Below, piece by piece: positions 6,508 through 15,013 of a stretch of 15,173 nucleotides of DNA. Position 1 is the stretch's first letter. Every line of letters begins with the position of its first letter. A program made the position numbers and the translations under genes. The DNA is taken from positions 1 to 15,173 of the forward strand of contig CAIXQV010000787.1 in the NCBI GenBank assembly GCA_903921605.1. The letters run 5' to 3'. Under the pieces are notes generated by a model, which was given only the letters and a program-made list of their open reading frames with translations, was not told where the DNA came from and did not search any database. The DNA is from an uncultured Planctomycetaceae bacterium. Lineage in GTDB: Bacteria; Planctomycetota; Planctomycetia; Planctomycetales; Planctomycetaceae.

Positions 6508-9500
6508 CTATCTCAGGGTGACGAAGTCATTGTGGTTGATCAGTGCCCAGATGAGATTTGCTCTTGCCGTTTCCGGAGAACCTCCGGAGAGTTTTTTCCA
6601 CGACTCCAGAGCCGAGACACTGGCAGTGATTTCAGCCTCGCCAGCATTGATTCCGGTAACGACTCGAAACGCAATACGAGCAAAATCTTCGTCTTCATGG
6701 ACTCCTTTGGAGAATCGCTGTGCGATCTGTTGTGAAGCATCCAAAGCCAGCTGACTATTGCTCAATGCCAATGCCTGCTGAGGAACGATGCTCTGCTCTC
6801 GCCGATAACAGTCTTTGACCAGAGCTTCATCGAATGTTGTCAGGAACAAACTGCGGTCGTTGTTCGAATGAAAGAAATAAAGACTACGTCGAGTGGAAGC
6901 CGCCTGTTGATCAGCGGGGATGGATGGTCCGCCCATTGTCGAGTCAAGAGTTCCCGCCATCGAAAGCAATGAGTCTCGCACAAGTTGCGATTCCATTCGG
7001 ATCGGGACTCGTCGCCACCAGTAGCGATTCTCCGGATCGCTCATAAGACTGGGAGAGGGGGAGACAAGGAGATCAGGAGACGATGCAGTACTCTCCCCAT
7101 CTCCGTTTCTCCCAAACTCCCCCTCTGCAATTCCATACGTTCGCACAGAGGAACTCATGCGATACACAGCCGATTCAACAATCAACTCATGCAGGTGCTT
7201 CATACTCCAGCCACTGTCGATCAGCTCAGCAGCCAGCCAGTCGAGTAGCTCCTGATGAACCGGCGGAGTGCCTTTGCGTCCGAAGTCGAAGACCGTAGGC
7301 ACCAGCGGCTGTCCCATATGCCGAGTCCAGATATGGTTGACGGCCACGCGCGCCGTTAAAGGATTACGGCGGTCTGTAAGCCAATTCGCCAGTGCTGTTC
7401 TTCGGCCCGTGCTGGTCGAAGAAAACATGACCTCGGGATCATCCTTCCCTGAATTGAAGAACCGCGTTGGCGTCCACGCGGCACCGGTCATTCTCGTAAA
7501 CTTATCTTCAGGTTTGATTTCGGCCTCTAATGCCGAGAGTGATTTCTCGTGAGCCGTTCGAGCATCCTGAACCGCCTTCTCCGCCGCCGCTTTCTTATCA
7601 CCGGTAGCAATGAGCAGTGATTTTTCAGCGACCAGGATTGCCTGAGCATTTTTTTCCACCTGAACATGGCGTTCTGCCATGATTGCGGCAGCCGATTTCT
7701 CCGGCCGTGATGTATCTGCTGGATCCCATTCTGCTCGCTGAGCATCTGCGCGTTTTTGGGTACTTTCGAGCTCCGCCACGGCAACCACCAAAGCCGCTTC
7801 AGCAACTTTCAAATCGGCTCGAGCACTTTCAGCCGCGGTCTGAGCCATCTTGAGCGTCTGAGGACTGCTCAGAGGATCAGAGCCCGGCATTCGCAGCGGA
7901 CGCTTTGGATCCAGAGCACTAATCGTGACTTCATGAAAAGCAACGAGAGCGTCGAAAGTGATCAATTGCAACGCGCCGTCAGTGCGGGGCAAAGGTGATT
8001 CCCATGCGATCACGGGCTCGTCGTCCAAAAAAGCGTTGACGAGATTGTCTCGCACCTGAATTCGCAACGTGTAAGTTCGATTGAGTTCAATGGGCATCGA
8101 CCGAACAGCTTCGCCACCGGGATATGTCCAGTTACCGCCGCGATTCCAGGCCGCCTGAACCTTCGATCCGCCGGCGACTGCACTGACATAAACATTCTGC
8201 TCACTGTCAGTGGCAGCGGCTGGCTGGGTTGGATCTGGCTGAGTCGCATCGAACGTGATCCCGACGCTCCGCCACTGACTGCCTCCCAGAATCGTAAATC
8301 GCACTGAAGCCTCGAAATCGCGAGGCGACTTTTCCACCAGACGCAGAGCAGCTCGCGTCGGACCATCCATCTTTTGTTCAAGTTTGCCGGGAGTGTGAGA
8401 CCAATTGCCTCCGAACAATTTCCATCGCGGTGCCTCCAACGTTTCAAATTTCTCCTTTAGCAGAGGACGCTGCTTTTCGCGCTCTGTGAGCTTCGTCTCT
8501 TCGTCCTTCTTCATCAACTCGGCTTCTTTTGATTCCGCAGTCTGAAGTTTCTGCAGAGCATTCTGTACTTCGGCTTTAGCAGCCTCAGACTTTTCCTGTG
8601 CCTTCAATACGTACGCCTCTAAAACCCACGGCCGACGTTCCGGCTCTTGGGCTTCTTCCGGAAGCGTCACGGGGGAGATCACGAGATCTGCAAAACTCAG
8701 AACTTGCGGAATACCAGGCTGAATGACTCGGGATTTGTCCGGGTTTCTTTCATCGCCTCGAACATACATGTAAGTGGGTTCGTCCGGCAAACCGTCAAAG
8801 ATTCGAGGAATTCCATCTCGAGTCAGATCTGGCTCACCCGGCACTACATCCAATCGCACATGGTACGGTTCAAAGAAGGCTCGCAGCCGATAATAGTCGT
8901 CCTGCGCAATAGGATCGTACTTATGGTCGTGACATCGAGCACAGTTCATCGTCAGGCCGAGAAAGCCCTTGCCGACGTGTTCAACCGTTTCTTCCATCCA
9001 TTGCGGTCTGTTGAAGAGCCAGTAGTTTCGTGCGAGATATCCAGTGGCCCGAAGTTTCCCGAGATCATTCGGATGCATTTCATCCGCCGCCAGCATCAGG
9101 CGAATCATCTCATCGTAGGGCGTATCTGCATTTAGGGATTCGACAATCCAGTCGCGCCAGTGCCAGATGTGCTTCTGACTGTTTCGCAGCTGGTCTCCAA
9201 GACCCCACCAATCGCTGTACCGCCAGATGTCCATCCAGTGTCGTGCCCAGCGTTCGCCGTGACGAGGATCATCGAGCAGTCGCTTCACAGTTTGCTCATA
9301 CCAGAGCGGTGATTGATCCGCTTCACAGGCGGCGATTTCTTCTGCCGTTGGAGGAGTACCGATCAGATCCAAGTGCAGACGTCGCAGTTGAATAATTCGC
9401 GGTGCTTCAGGTTGAGGTGTGATGCCATGTTTCCGCTGCTGTTGCTCCAGAAATGCATCGATCGGAGTACGACACCAGTCAGAAGAATCAGCCGGTACCG

Positions 9501-9993
9501 AGGGCCGAACAATTGGCTGAAACGCCCAGTGTTGCGAAGGATCGGCTTCTGGCTGTTCATCTATCGGAGATTTTGCGCCAGCCGCAATCCAGTGGCGAAT
9601 CAACTCGATCTGTTCGGCGGTGAGAGGCTCTCCTTCCTCCGATGGCGGCATTCTCTCTTCCGCATTTGTGGCCGCAATACGCTTCAGAAGAATGCTGCTG
9701 TCTGCCAACTCCCCAGCGACAACCGCAGCTCCGGACTCACCGCCTTTGATGGCAAATGCGGCCGTATCCAGACGCAGCCCGGCCTCTTGCTTAAGGGCTC
9801 CATGACAGGCATAGCATCGTTGCTGCAGGATCGGCTTGACCTGCGTCAGATAGTCCACGGGCTCGTCTGCAGCGATCGCGTCAGAGACGCAGAGCAGGGC
9901 AGCCAGACAGATGAAAACAGTCACACGTCCCGTGACGCGAAAGACTTGAGCATCCAAATTCCACGGCCGCAGAGAAGACGAAGGTTGATGCAT
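6508..9993 (-). CDS. Planctomycete cytochrome C / DUF1549 / LamG-like / DUF1553 (PSD1) protein
   Basis: This large exported protein has 1161 residues. A signal or membrane anchor (about 23-42, ending AIAAD) is followed by a planctomycete cytochrome c domain with the haem site CYACH (60-64) and a candidate axial Met115 in RMPP. DUF1549 (about 170-390) contains WARHWMDIWRYSD and a second CxxCH, CARCH (351-355). A first helical, charged segment (about 460-520), a beta-rich LamG/DUF1080-like domain (about 520-695) and a second Ala/Glu-rich coiled-coil segment (about 712-830) lead to DUF1553 (about 855-1161, from GRRTALANWLTD). The haem sites suggest electron transfer at the cell envelope, but no reaction is known for this family. 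Residues about 955-983 are an insertion (rich in Gly, Ser and Pro, with SPSPSL) between VYRMSSSV and DPENRYWW, which are normally close; it is encoded by the repeat at 7046-7128 and keeps the frame. The gene starts 57 bases after the VCBS gene without a clear ribosome site. It is normally followed directly by DUF1501. Confidence 0.93.
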   Translation of the reverse strand: MHQPSSSLRPWNLDAQVFRVTGRVTVFICLAALLCVSDAIAADEPVDYLTQVKPILQQRCYACHGALKQEAGLRLDTAAFAIKGGESGAAVVAGELADSSILLKRIAATNAEERMPPSEEGEPLTAEQIELIRHWIAAGAKSPIDEQPEADPSQHWAFQPIVRPSVPADSSDWCRTPIDAFLEQQQRKHGITPQPEAPRIIQLRRLHLDLIGTPPTAEEIAACEADQSPLWYEQTVKRLLDDPRHGERWARHWMDIWRYSDWWGLGDQLRNSQKHIWHWRDWIVESLNADTPYDEMIRLMLAADEMHPNDLGKLRATGYLARNYWLFNRPQWMEETVEHVGKGFLGLTMNCARCHDHKYDPIAQDDYYRLRAFFEPYHVRLDVVPGEPDLTRDGIPRIFDGLPDEPTYMYVRGDERNPDKSRVIQPGIPQVLSFADLVISPVTLPEEAQEPERRPWVLEAYVLKAQEKSEAAKAEVQNALQKLQTAESKEAELMKKDEETKLTEREKQRPLLKEKFETLEAPRWKLFGGNWSHTPGKLEQKMDGPTRAALRLVEKSPRDFEASVRFTILGGSQWRSVGITFDATQPDPTQPAAATDSEQNVYVSAVAGGSKVQAAWNRGGNWTYPGGEAVRSMPIELNRTYTLRIQVRDNLVNAFLDDEPVIAWESPLPRTDGALQLITFDALVAFHEVTISALDPKRPLRMPGSDPLSSPQTLKMAQTAAESARADLKVAEAALVVAVAELESTQKRADAQRAEWDPADTSRPEKSAAAIMAERHVQVEKNAQAILVAEKSLLIATGDKKAAAEKAVQDARTAHEKSLSALEAEIKPEDKFTRMTGAAWTPTRFFNSGKDDPEVMFSSTSTGRRTALANWLTDRRNPLTARVAVNHIWTRHMGQPLVPTVFDFGRKGTPPVHQELLDWLAAELIDSGWSMKHLHELIVESAVYRMSSSVRTYGIAEGEFGRNGDGESTASSPDLLVSPSPSLMSDPENRYWWRRVPIRMESQLVRDSLLSMAGTLDSTMGGPSIPADQQAASTRRSLYFFHSNNDRSLFLTTFDEALVKDCYRREQSIVPQQALALSNSQLALDASQQIAQRFSKGVHEDEDFARIAFRVVTGINAGEAEITASVSALESWKKLSGGSPETARANLIWALINHNDFVTLR
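7046..7128. mobile_element. Empty copy of the GA/CT-rich inverted element, inside a gene
   Basis: On the plus strand the left arm (7046-7080) begins AGACTGGGAGAGGGGGAGAC, and the right arm (7091-7128) holds CTCTCCCCATCTCC (7091-7104) and CTCCCCCTCTGC (7117-7128). The arms are an imperfect inverted repeat separated by about 10 bases. The left arm matches the right end of the cassette at 6028-6504 in about 27 of 35 positions, and the right arm carries the same 12-mer and 14-mer as the cassette's left end. It therefore has both cassette ends and no gene between them. It adds about 28 codons to the DUF1553 gene with no stop and no frame change. I see no target-site duplication. Confidence 0.55.
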
Positions 9994-10050
9994 GACGATT
10001 CATCATTCGTTGAAAGATGTGGGTCGCTGTTCCAAATTTCTGAACAAGAC

Positions 10051-13000
10051 TTACGGCACAAGCTTACCGTCAATCCGAAGGCCATTGAAGCCTCCATAGA
10101 TTCCTGCACCCCAACGAACGGGCTTAAGCTTTGGCGGCTGTTCAAGCTTTTGGGCTAATGCACCGGAAATTGCTGTCGACCCGATCCGTTTTCCGTCCTG
10201 CGAAATCGTCATCTCACGACCGGACCAGGTGAACTCAAAGACGGTTGTGCCCGACGTCCACGCAGTCTTCGCACCCAGATGACCGGGGATCTTCATGCGA
10301 TACACGGAACCGTACGACTTCCATTTGTCGTCCGCCAGAAACGGAAATGTGTCAGCACTCCATTCACACGGATACTTGGCCGACGTGGAAACAAACAGAC
10401 TATCACCGCTGGTCACAAGACTGGTAATGCGCTGTCCCCAGAGATTGCTGATGTCCTGCCCACGATTCTCCACATCGTAGGGATGCACGATCTCCTTCGA
10501 CAACTCCGGATGAGAGAACATCCGCTGCTGAAAACGCCATTGCTCCTGATCCGGGTTGTAACGCCAGACTTCGCCCCACGGCCAGACTCCCACGAACATT
10601 TCACCACCGCAAATGGCCGTGGTCTGCGCTTCGCGAGAACTGCTGGTGACACCTTCCAGCAACAGCGGCCAGTCAGCGCGATCGGTGATGGTGGTTCCGT
10701 CATACTGAAACAGTCGGCCCGTTGGATACTGTCCCATTAACAGCCGGTCGTAAAACGACATTGAGGAGTACAACTGATAGCTGACGCTGATGTTGGGCTG
10801 CAGCAGCATGCGCCACTTGCCGTTTTCCAGAATATAGAAGCCGCCGATATTGGAGCCCGTCACGATCTGTTTCCCAAACTGGCCCCAAGCGAATGTCGTC
10901 TCGCCAACAACCGGCAATGTCAGCACGATGGCTTTCGAAAGATCGACTTCGGATTGCTCAGAAGTCCACGGGCAGGCATAAAGCTTGCTGAAACCATCGT
11001 CGTCACTCACAAATGATCGATACGCGCCATCGCGGCGATCGACGTGATAGAAACACAAATACCCCTCAGCATAGAAGAACAACTGATAGCTGCCGCTGCC
11101 GGGCTTCTCCAGAATTGTGCGACCATCATATTGAACGGTGCTGTCGCCAAATGTCAGCAGGCCCGAACCGACTCGCATCGTCTCTTCGGTTCCGCCTACT
11201 TCCGGAGCAACCTGCCATTGTTTCGCGGCCGGGTCCCATGCTCTCACGCCGCCATAAGTCGAATACACGACGTCATCACGAGTGTAGAGATAGGTTCCGC
11301 AGAGATCGTTCGGCCGTGGCAGCAATTCGACATCAACGTTCTGATCGCTCTGCGTGGAACGAACATAGAACTGAATCGCATGCCGATCGGCTCGAGAGCG
11401 AGTGTTGTAGCCATTCTGAAAACCGGCTCCGATGGTGATGGAACCGTCTTCGCTCTGCACTTCGAACAGCGATCCAAAGTTCTGGCCAACATCGGTTCCT
11501 CGATCGACGGTGACCTGAAATGTTGTTGAATTTTCAGATTGCTGAAACACCACCGGAGCGTATTTCGCGATCAATGTTTCTCCGCCACTCTGAATGTATT
11601 CCGGCGTGCCATCGTCATTCAGATCCAGCAATCGTTCTTCGATGGAAATCGGAGGCAGTACTAAGCCAGTATGCTGCAGTGCGATGCGATCCTGAGCGGG
11701 CCGATAAACATAGCTGCGGAAGTTGTCGCCGGCTTGAGTTCCCACCACGACAACTCGTTCCTTTTGTCCTGGCAGCACGATCGACTGCAACTGACCGTGC
11801 AGGTTTTTGAAATCCGGATGAGTATGGCCGATGGTCTCCAGTCTTTGCAGCGGAGAAAGAATCGGCGTGTGATCGTCCGTCTCGCCTTCGTTTCGGACGA
11901 AGTAAACTCCGCTGCCGGGATTCGGATCATTGGCTCCATAGGTCGCTCCGGCCAAAACGAGATCCAGTCGCCCGTCATGATCCAGATCCAAAGGAGCGGC
12001 CACAGCACGATGATGAATGCGGATGATCTCTCCGCGTGTGTCCTTCAAGGGCCCGAAGGAGCGGAATTCGAAGCGATCATTTTCCCCTAGAGGCTTCTCC
12101 AGCCTTAGCAGATACAGCCAGCCCTTATCCGTGCCAACGACTAAATGCTGCTGACCACTTCCGTCGTAATCCCATAACGCTGCTCGATGAAAGCCCCAGC
12201 GAGTCATATGCTGGATGTCGGTGTCGCCGTCGACCTTGAAAATTCCGTTCTGATCCAACAGTGGAAATCGTGAAGACGACAACTTCGGCTGCCCATCAGC
12301 AATCGTTAACTCTCGGAACGTCCAGTGCGAATCGTTCTCCAGCAGAAAGCGACGTTCCTGAGAATCAGTCAGAATCTCAGTGAAGTTGTAGCCCCGAGTG
12401 GGAACGTTCGTGCCGCTGATCCAGCGTTCAAAACGAAAACTCGGAACTGGTCCAGGTTGCTTCAGATTTCGACAGACAGCCAGGTCACAACCGCGTGAGA
12501 TCAGCAAGTTCGGCCACGGTCCGTCACCATGCACGGCCAGCACCGCGTGATAGTTGTACGCATCGTAACCATCGTCCGGCAGATCCTGAATGGCCAGTTC
12601 CCCGAGATCACGAAACACGGGCTCGTTCTCGGACCCGTTCGCGGCTCGCTGCAGGTAACGAATCTGGTTTCCGTCCATGCCGCTCAGCACTAACAGGTCA
12701 TCTGAGTTTGTCTCTGCGTTGTGGTACATCACTGGTCGAGAAGCACCACCCGGATAGCGAATGCCGTTCTCTGTGCCTTCGCCGATCAGTAGTGTCTGAC
12801 CATTCTCATCCTTCAATAGGTGTTGCGGTCTTGCGTACTCAACGCCATCTCGCTTCTTATAAGCTGCCCCTGCGAACACGGGCAGCCCGTGTTCAGTGTC
12901 AACATGCGGCAGATGCCAGAGCACTCCACCCCAGTCACCGATAATCAGATCGGCACGTGTCGAATTCTGCGGACGATACACGGTGGGGTACGTGTAATTG

Positions 13001-13527
13001 AAGTTCTGCGGCCAGATCGATTCCGGATGTTCGGCCAGTCGATACTTCGGATTGACGAACGGGATGTTGAACGGCAACCCTTCTTTTGTCCGTAGCGGTT
13101 TCGCAGCGACCTCCAGTGTGATATTCGGAAACTCGCCCACACGTTTCAGGCAGGAAATATTTCCCTGACGATCTGTCCCGACGGCTTCTTCTCGTCCATC
13201 TCCGTCCCAATCAACGGGCTCAACCATCAGCACAACATGCCCAAGTTGGTCGCACAACCGAATCGGTTCGCCAATGGTTTGCAGGTCCTTCGAGGGATAA
13301 AGATAAACACCATCCCACAACCGAGCAATCAGCAGATCCTGCGCATCGGGTGCTGACCAAGCGACAACATCGGCACTGACGATGGTTCCAAACGACAGAC
13401 GCCCCGAGTCCGTTTGCAATTCCGTCAACGGACCAAATTCCACATTCGACTGCGCGTGGCAGACAGTGATATCACCGAGGCATGCCACGATGGCAAGCAA
13501 TCTCAACAAACGATTCAAAGAGTTCAT
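10051..13527 (-). CDS. Secreted FG-GAP/VCBS repeat beta-propeller protein
   Basis: The product has 1158 residues with a signal peptide (1-25, hydrophobic 6-20, ending VCHA-Q). The N-terminal half carries integrin-alpha-like FG-GAP/VCBS repeats with calcium-loop patterns DWDGDG (106-111), WDYDGSG (452-458), LDLDHDG (513-519) and LDLNDDG (634-640), each followed by a short strand such as HLVVGTDKG or LDLVLAGA. The region from about 690 to 1080 lacks these loops but shows repeated short strands and Trp/Tyr-rich turns (VRAWDPAAKQW, EVWRYNPDQEQW, LFQYDG), which suggests a second, Kelch-like propeller. No catalytic motif is visible. Such proteins usually bind ligands or partners outside the cytoplasm, and a carbohydrate-binding or scaffold role is inferred. 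It lies 28 bases after the hydrolase gene and 57 bases before the DUF1549/DUF1553 gene, so the three are probably co-transcribed. The start is set by the signal peptide; the ribosome site is weak. Confidence 0.85.
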   Translation of the reverse strand: MNSLNRLLRLLAIVACLGDITVCHAQSNVEFGPLTELQTDSGRLSFGTIVSADVVAWSAPDAQDLLIARLWDGVYLYPSKDLQTIGEPIRLCDQLGHVVLMVEPVDWDGDGREEAVGTDRQGNISCLKRVGEFPNITLEVAAKPLRTKEGLPFNIPFVNPKYRLAEHPESIWPQNFNYTYPTVYRPQNSTRADLIIGDWGGVLWHLPHVDTEHGLPVFAGAAYKKRDGVEYARPQHLLKDENGQTLLIGEGTENGIRYPGGASRPVMYHNAETNSDDLLVLSGMDGNQIRYLQRAANGSENEPVFRDLGELAIQDLPDDGYDAYNYHAVLAVHGDGPWPNLLISRGCDLAVCRNLKQPGPVPSFRFERWISGTNVPTRGYNFTEILTDSQERRFLLENDSHWTFRELTIADGQPKLSSSRFPLLDQNGIFKVDGDTDIQHMTRWGFHRAALWDYDGSGQQHLVVGTDKGWLYLLRLEKPLGENDRFEFRSFGPLKDTRGEIIRIHHRAVAAPLDLDHDGRLDLVLAGATYGANDPNPGSGVYFVRNEGETDDHTPILSPLQRLETIGHTHPDFKNLHGQLQSIVLPGQKERVVVVGTQAGDNFRSYVYRPAQDRIALQHTGLVLPPISIEERLLDLNDDGTPEYIQSGGETLIAKYAPVVFQQSENSTTFQVTVDRGTDVGQNFGSLFEVQSEDGSITIGAGFQNGYNTRSRADRHAIQFYVRSTQSDQNVDVELLPRPNDLCGTYLYTRDDVVYSTYGGVRAWDPAAKQWQVAPEVGGTEETMRVGSGLLTFGDSTVQYDGRTILEKPGSGSYQLFFYAEGYLCFYHVDRRDGAYRSFVSDDDGFSKLYACPWTSEQSEVDLSKAIVLTLPVVGETTFAWGQFGKQIVTGSNIGGFYILENGKWRMLLQPNISVSYQLYSSMSFYDRLLMGQYPTGRLFQYDGTTITDRADWPLLLEGVTSSSREAQTTAICGGEMFVGVWPWGEVWRYNPDQEQWRFQQRMFSHPELSKEIVHPYDVENRGQDISNLWGQRITSLVTSGDSLFVSTSAKYPCEWSADTFPFLADDKWKSYGSVYRMKIPGHLGAKTAWTSGTTVFEFTWSGREMTISQDGKRIGSTAISGALAQKLEQPPKLKPVRWGAGIYGGFNGLRIDGKLVP

Positions 13528-13554
13528 GGATGGCTCGCGAGTGGAAAAAGAGAC

Positions 13555-14622
13555 TCACTTTTTTCGAAGATCCATCCTGCAGTCTGAATCAGGTGGCACT
13601 GGTTCTCCGATTTTCTCAACAGGGTGGTTGAATAAATACTGCCAGACCGCTTCATGCAGGAATTTACCGGACGAATCTTTTACTGCAGCACCGCCAGGGA
13701 CGACGGAACTGTGAGCCCGCTTCTCGTCATTCCTGACATCCGCGTTTGTGATCAGACGCCTCGAATTCCCGAAAGGGGCTGGCACCTGATCGACATTGAT
13801 AATCGGGCCAAACTTTGAAAGCCCCAGCAGTTGCCAGCTTCGGCAATAGTGATCACCGCTCCAGCCACTATCAAGCACATGACTGAAGCCAAAGAATCGA
13901 TTTGCCTCGGTCGCTGATGGCAGGCTCTGCCAGCTTTCATACTGATCACGCGGTCCGCAGAACATCACAACTCGGTCAACTTTCTGATGTTTCGCAAAGC
14001 GAGCAGCCGTTGTCGAACCATGCGAACTTCCTGCCATAATCACTCGATCCCAACGCAGCCCGTCGTTGGTGCTGTTGAAAAAATGTCCCCATTTTCCCTG
14101 CGGATTTTCTTTATCGAGCCACTTCACGAACTGAAAGGCTCGCTCCATAACTCCATCGGGCTTCGGGATGGAGACAACGTCACTAAAGTCTTCTCCGGTG
14201 GCCGCTTCAAGTCGGATCTTCCCGAGGAAATACTCATCCTCCGGCGCGGGCTCTTTACCGAATTTTCCAAACCAGCCGTTAGCATAATGCACCTGAATGG
14301 CATGCAGCCCGTACCCGGAAACTCTTTCGAACAATGGCGGACTGTGTCCCATGAGCCAGATCACCAGTTTGCCCTGCGGAGCCACGCGAGTATCTACAAC
14401 AGCATTCTGGAGATCCTGCGGCTTACCATCTTTCTCGAAGACAAATTCAATCTCCGGATGCGGCTTTGTTCGAGGATCAATCTGGCTCGCCCGAGCTTTC
14501 AGTTCATACTTTTGTGGCGTCTTGTCCTTAAACTTCAACTCCGGCTCCGCACCATCAGTCACCGTCGCAAGCGTTGCGAGAATCAGACAAGAGAGCACAC
14601 AGGAGTAACGAGGGTAATTCAT
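13555..14622 (-). CDS. Secreted alpha/beta-hydrolase, uncharacterised family (BPSS1187-like?)
   Basis: The product has 355 residues, with a signal peptide at 1-24 (MNYPRYSC, a hydrophobic core, then TDGA-E). A beta strand RVIMA is followed by GSSHG (198-202), a classical nucleophile elbow with Ser200. His304 in KRAHSSV near the C-terminus is the best catalytic His, and Asp251 or Asp257 are candidate acids. VVMFCGPRDQYESWQ (218-232) after the nucleophile helix is typical of a group of secreted hydrolases that I associate with the BPSS1187 family; that name is from memory. The substrate is unknown. I start at 14622 because of the signal peptide and a GGAG site 10 bases upstream; the frame continues to 14739 with hydrophilic, non-signal sequence. 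It is the first gene of the leftward run, so the run's promoter should lie in 14623-15013. Confidence 0.82.
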   Translation of the reverse strand: MNYPRYSCVLSCLILATLATVTDGAEPELKFKDKTPQKYELKARASQIDPRTKPHPEIEFVFEKDGKPQDLQNAVVDTRVAPQGKLVIWLMGHSPPLFERVSGYGLHAIQVHYANGWFGKFGKEPAPEDEYFLGKIRLEAATGEDFSDVVSIPKPDGVMERAFQFVKWLDKENPQGKWGHFFNSTNDGLRWDRVIMAGSSHGSTTAARFAKHQKVDRVVMFCGPRDQYESWQSLPSATEANRFFGFSHVLDSGWSGDHYCRSWQLLGLSKFGPIINVDQVPAPFGNSRRLITNADVRNDEKRAHSSVVPGGAAVKDSSGKFLHEAVWQYLFNHPVEKIGEPVPPDSDCRMDLRKK

Positions 14623-15013
14623 GTTCAGCGATCTCCGGATTTCGATCCATTCGGTTAGCATCGCATTGCAACAAAGCCCAGACGCAACATCAAGCGACGT
14701 CTGCTGGTCTGTTAAATTGGCTCCGAAGCCTTGCATCATGATGCGATCGAAGCAATTTACGCTTGAAGCGTGGAGAGGTATTCCAGATTTCTGGCGTGAC
14801 GTTGTCTGCGGAAAGCCGGCTGGTTGAACAAAGAAGCTGATACTCTGGCCGCAGGGCCGTCACAGAAAGATGCCGAGAAAAGCAGGGCAGACGCCACTCA
14901 GGTCGCGCTGCGTCGTGCAGTCCTTTCCGGCATGCAGAACCGGAGTACGCGTCGGGCTATCAGGCGGGATCAACTACGATCTCTGCCAGCTGCCCGCTAT
15001 GAAGTGGCCACGA
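14623..15013. other. Gap upstream of the five-gene run
   Basis: No gene is supported in these 391 bases. The stretch lies between the end of the response-regulator gene and the first gene of the leftward run, so it should hold a terminator for the former and the promoter of the latter. Short rightward open frames here have no family resemblance, and one runs antisense into the response regulator. A faint minus-strand promoter candidate (TTGATG then TGCAAT, 17 bases apart, around 14650-14680) is too weak to call. I find no strong hairpin with a T-run after the response-regulator stop. Confidence 0.5.
14733..14744. promoter_or_regulatory. Perfect 12-bp palindrome, candidate operator
   Basis: GCATCATGATGC is a perfect even palindrome with no loop. 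It is 111 bases before the first gene of the leftward run, a suitable place for a dimeric regulator. A looser dyad with similar half-sites (ATCATC at 145-150, GATGAT at 155-160) lies upstream of the rightward hydrolase. A shared regulator is speculative. Confidence 0.35.

Noticed and set aside
14623..14739. Upstream extension of the hydrolase frame (39 codons)
   Set aside because: It would place hydrophilic sequence before a clear signal peptide.
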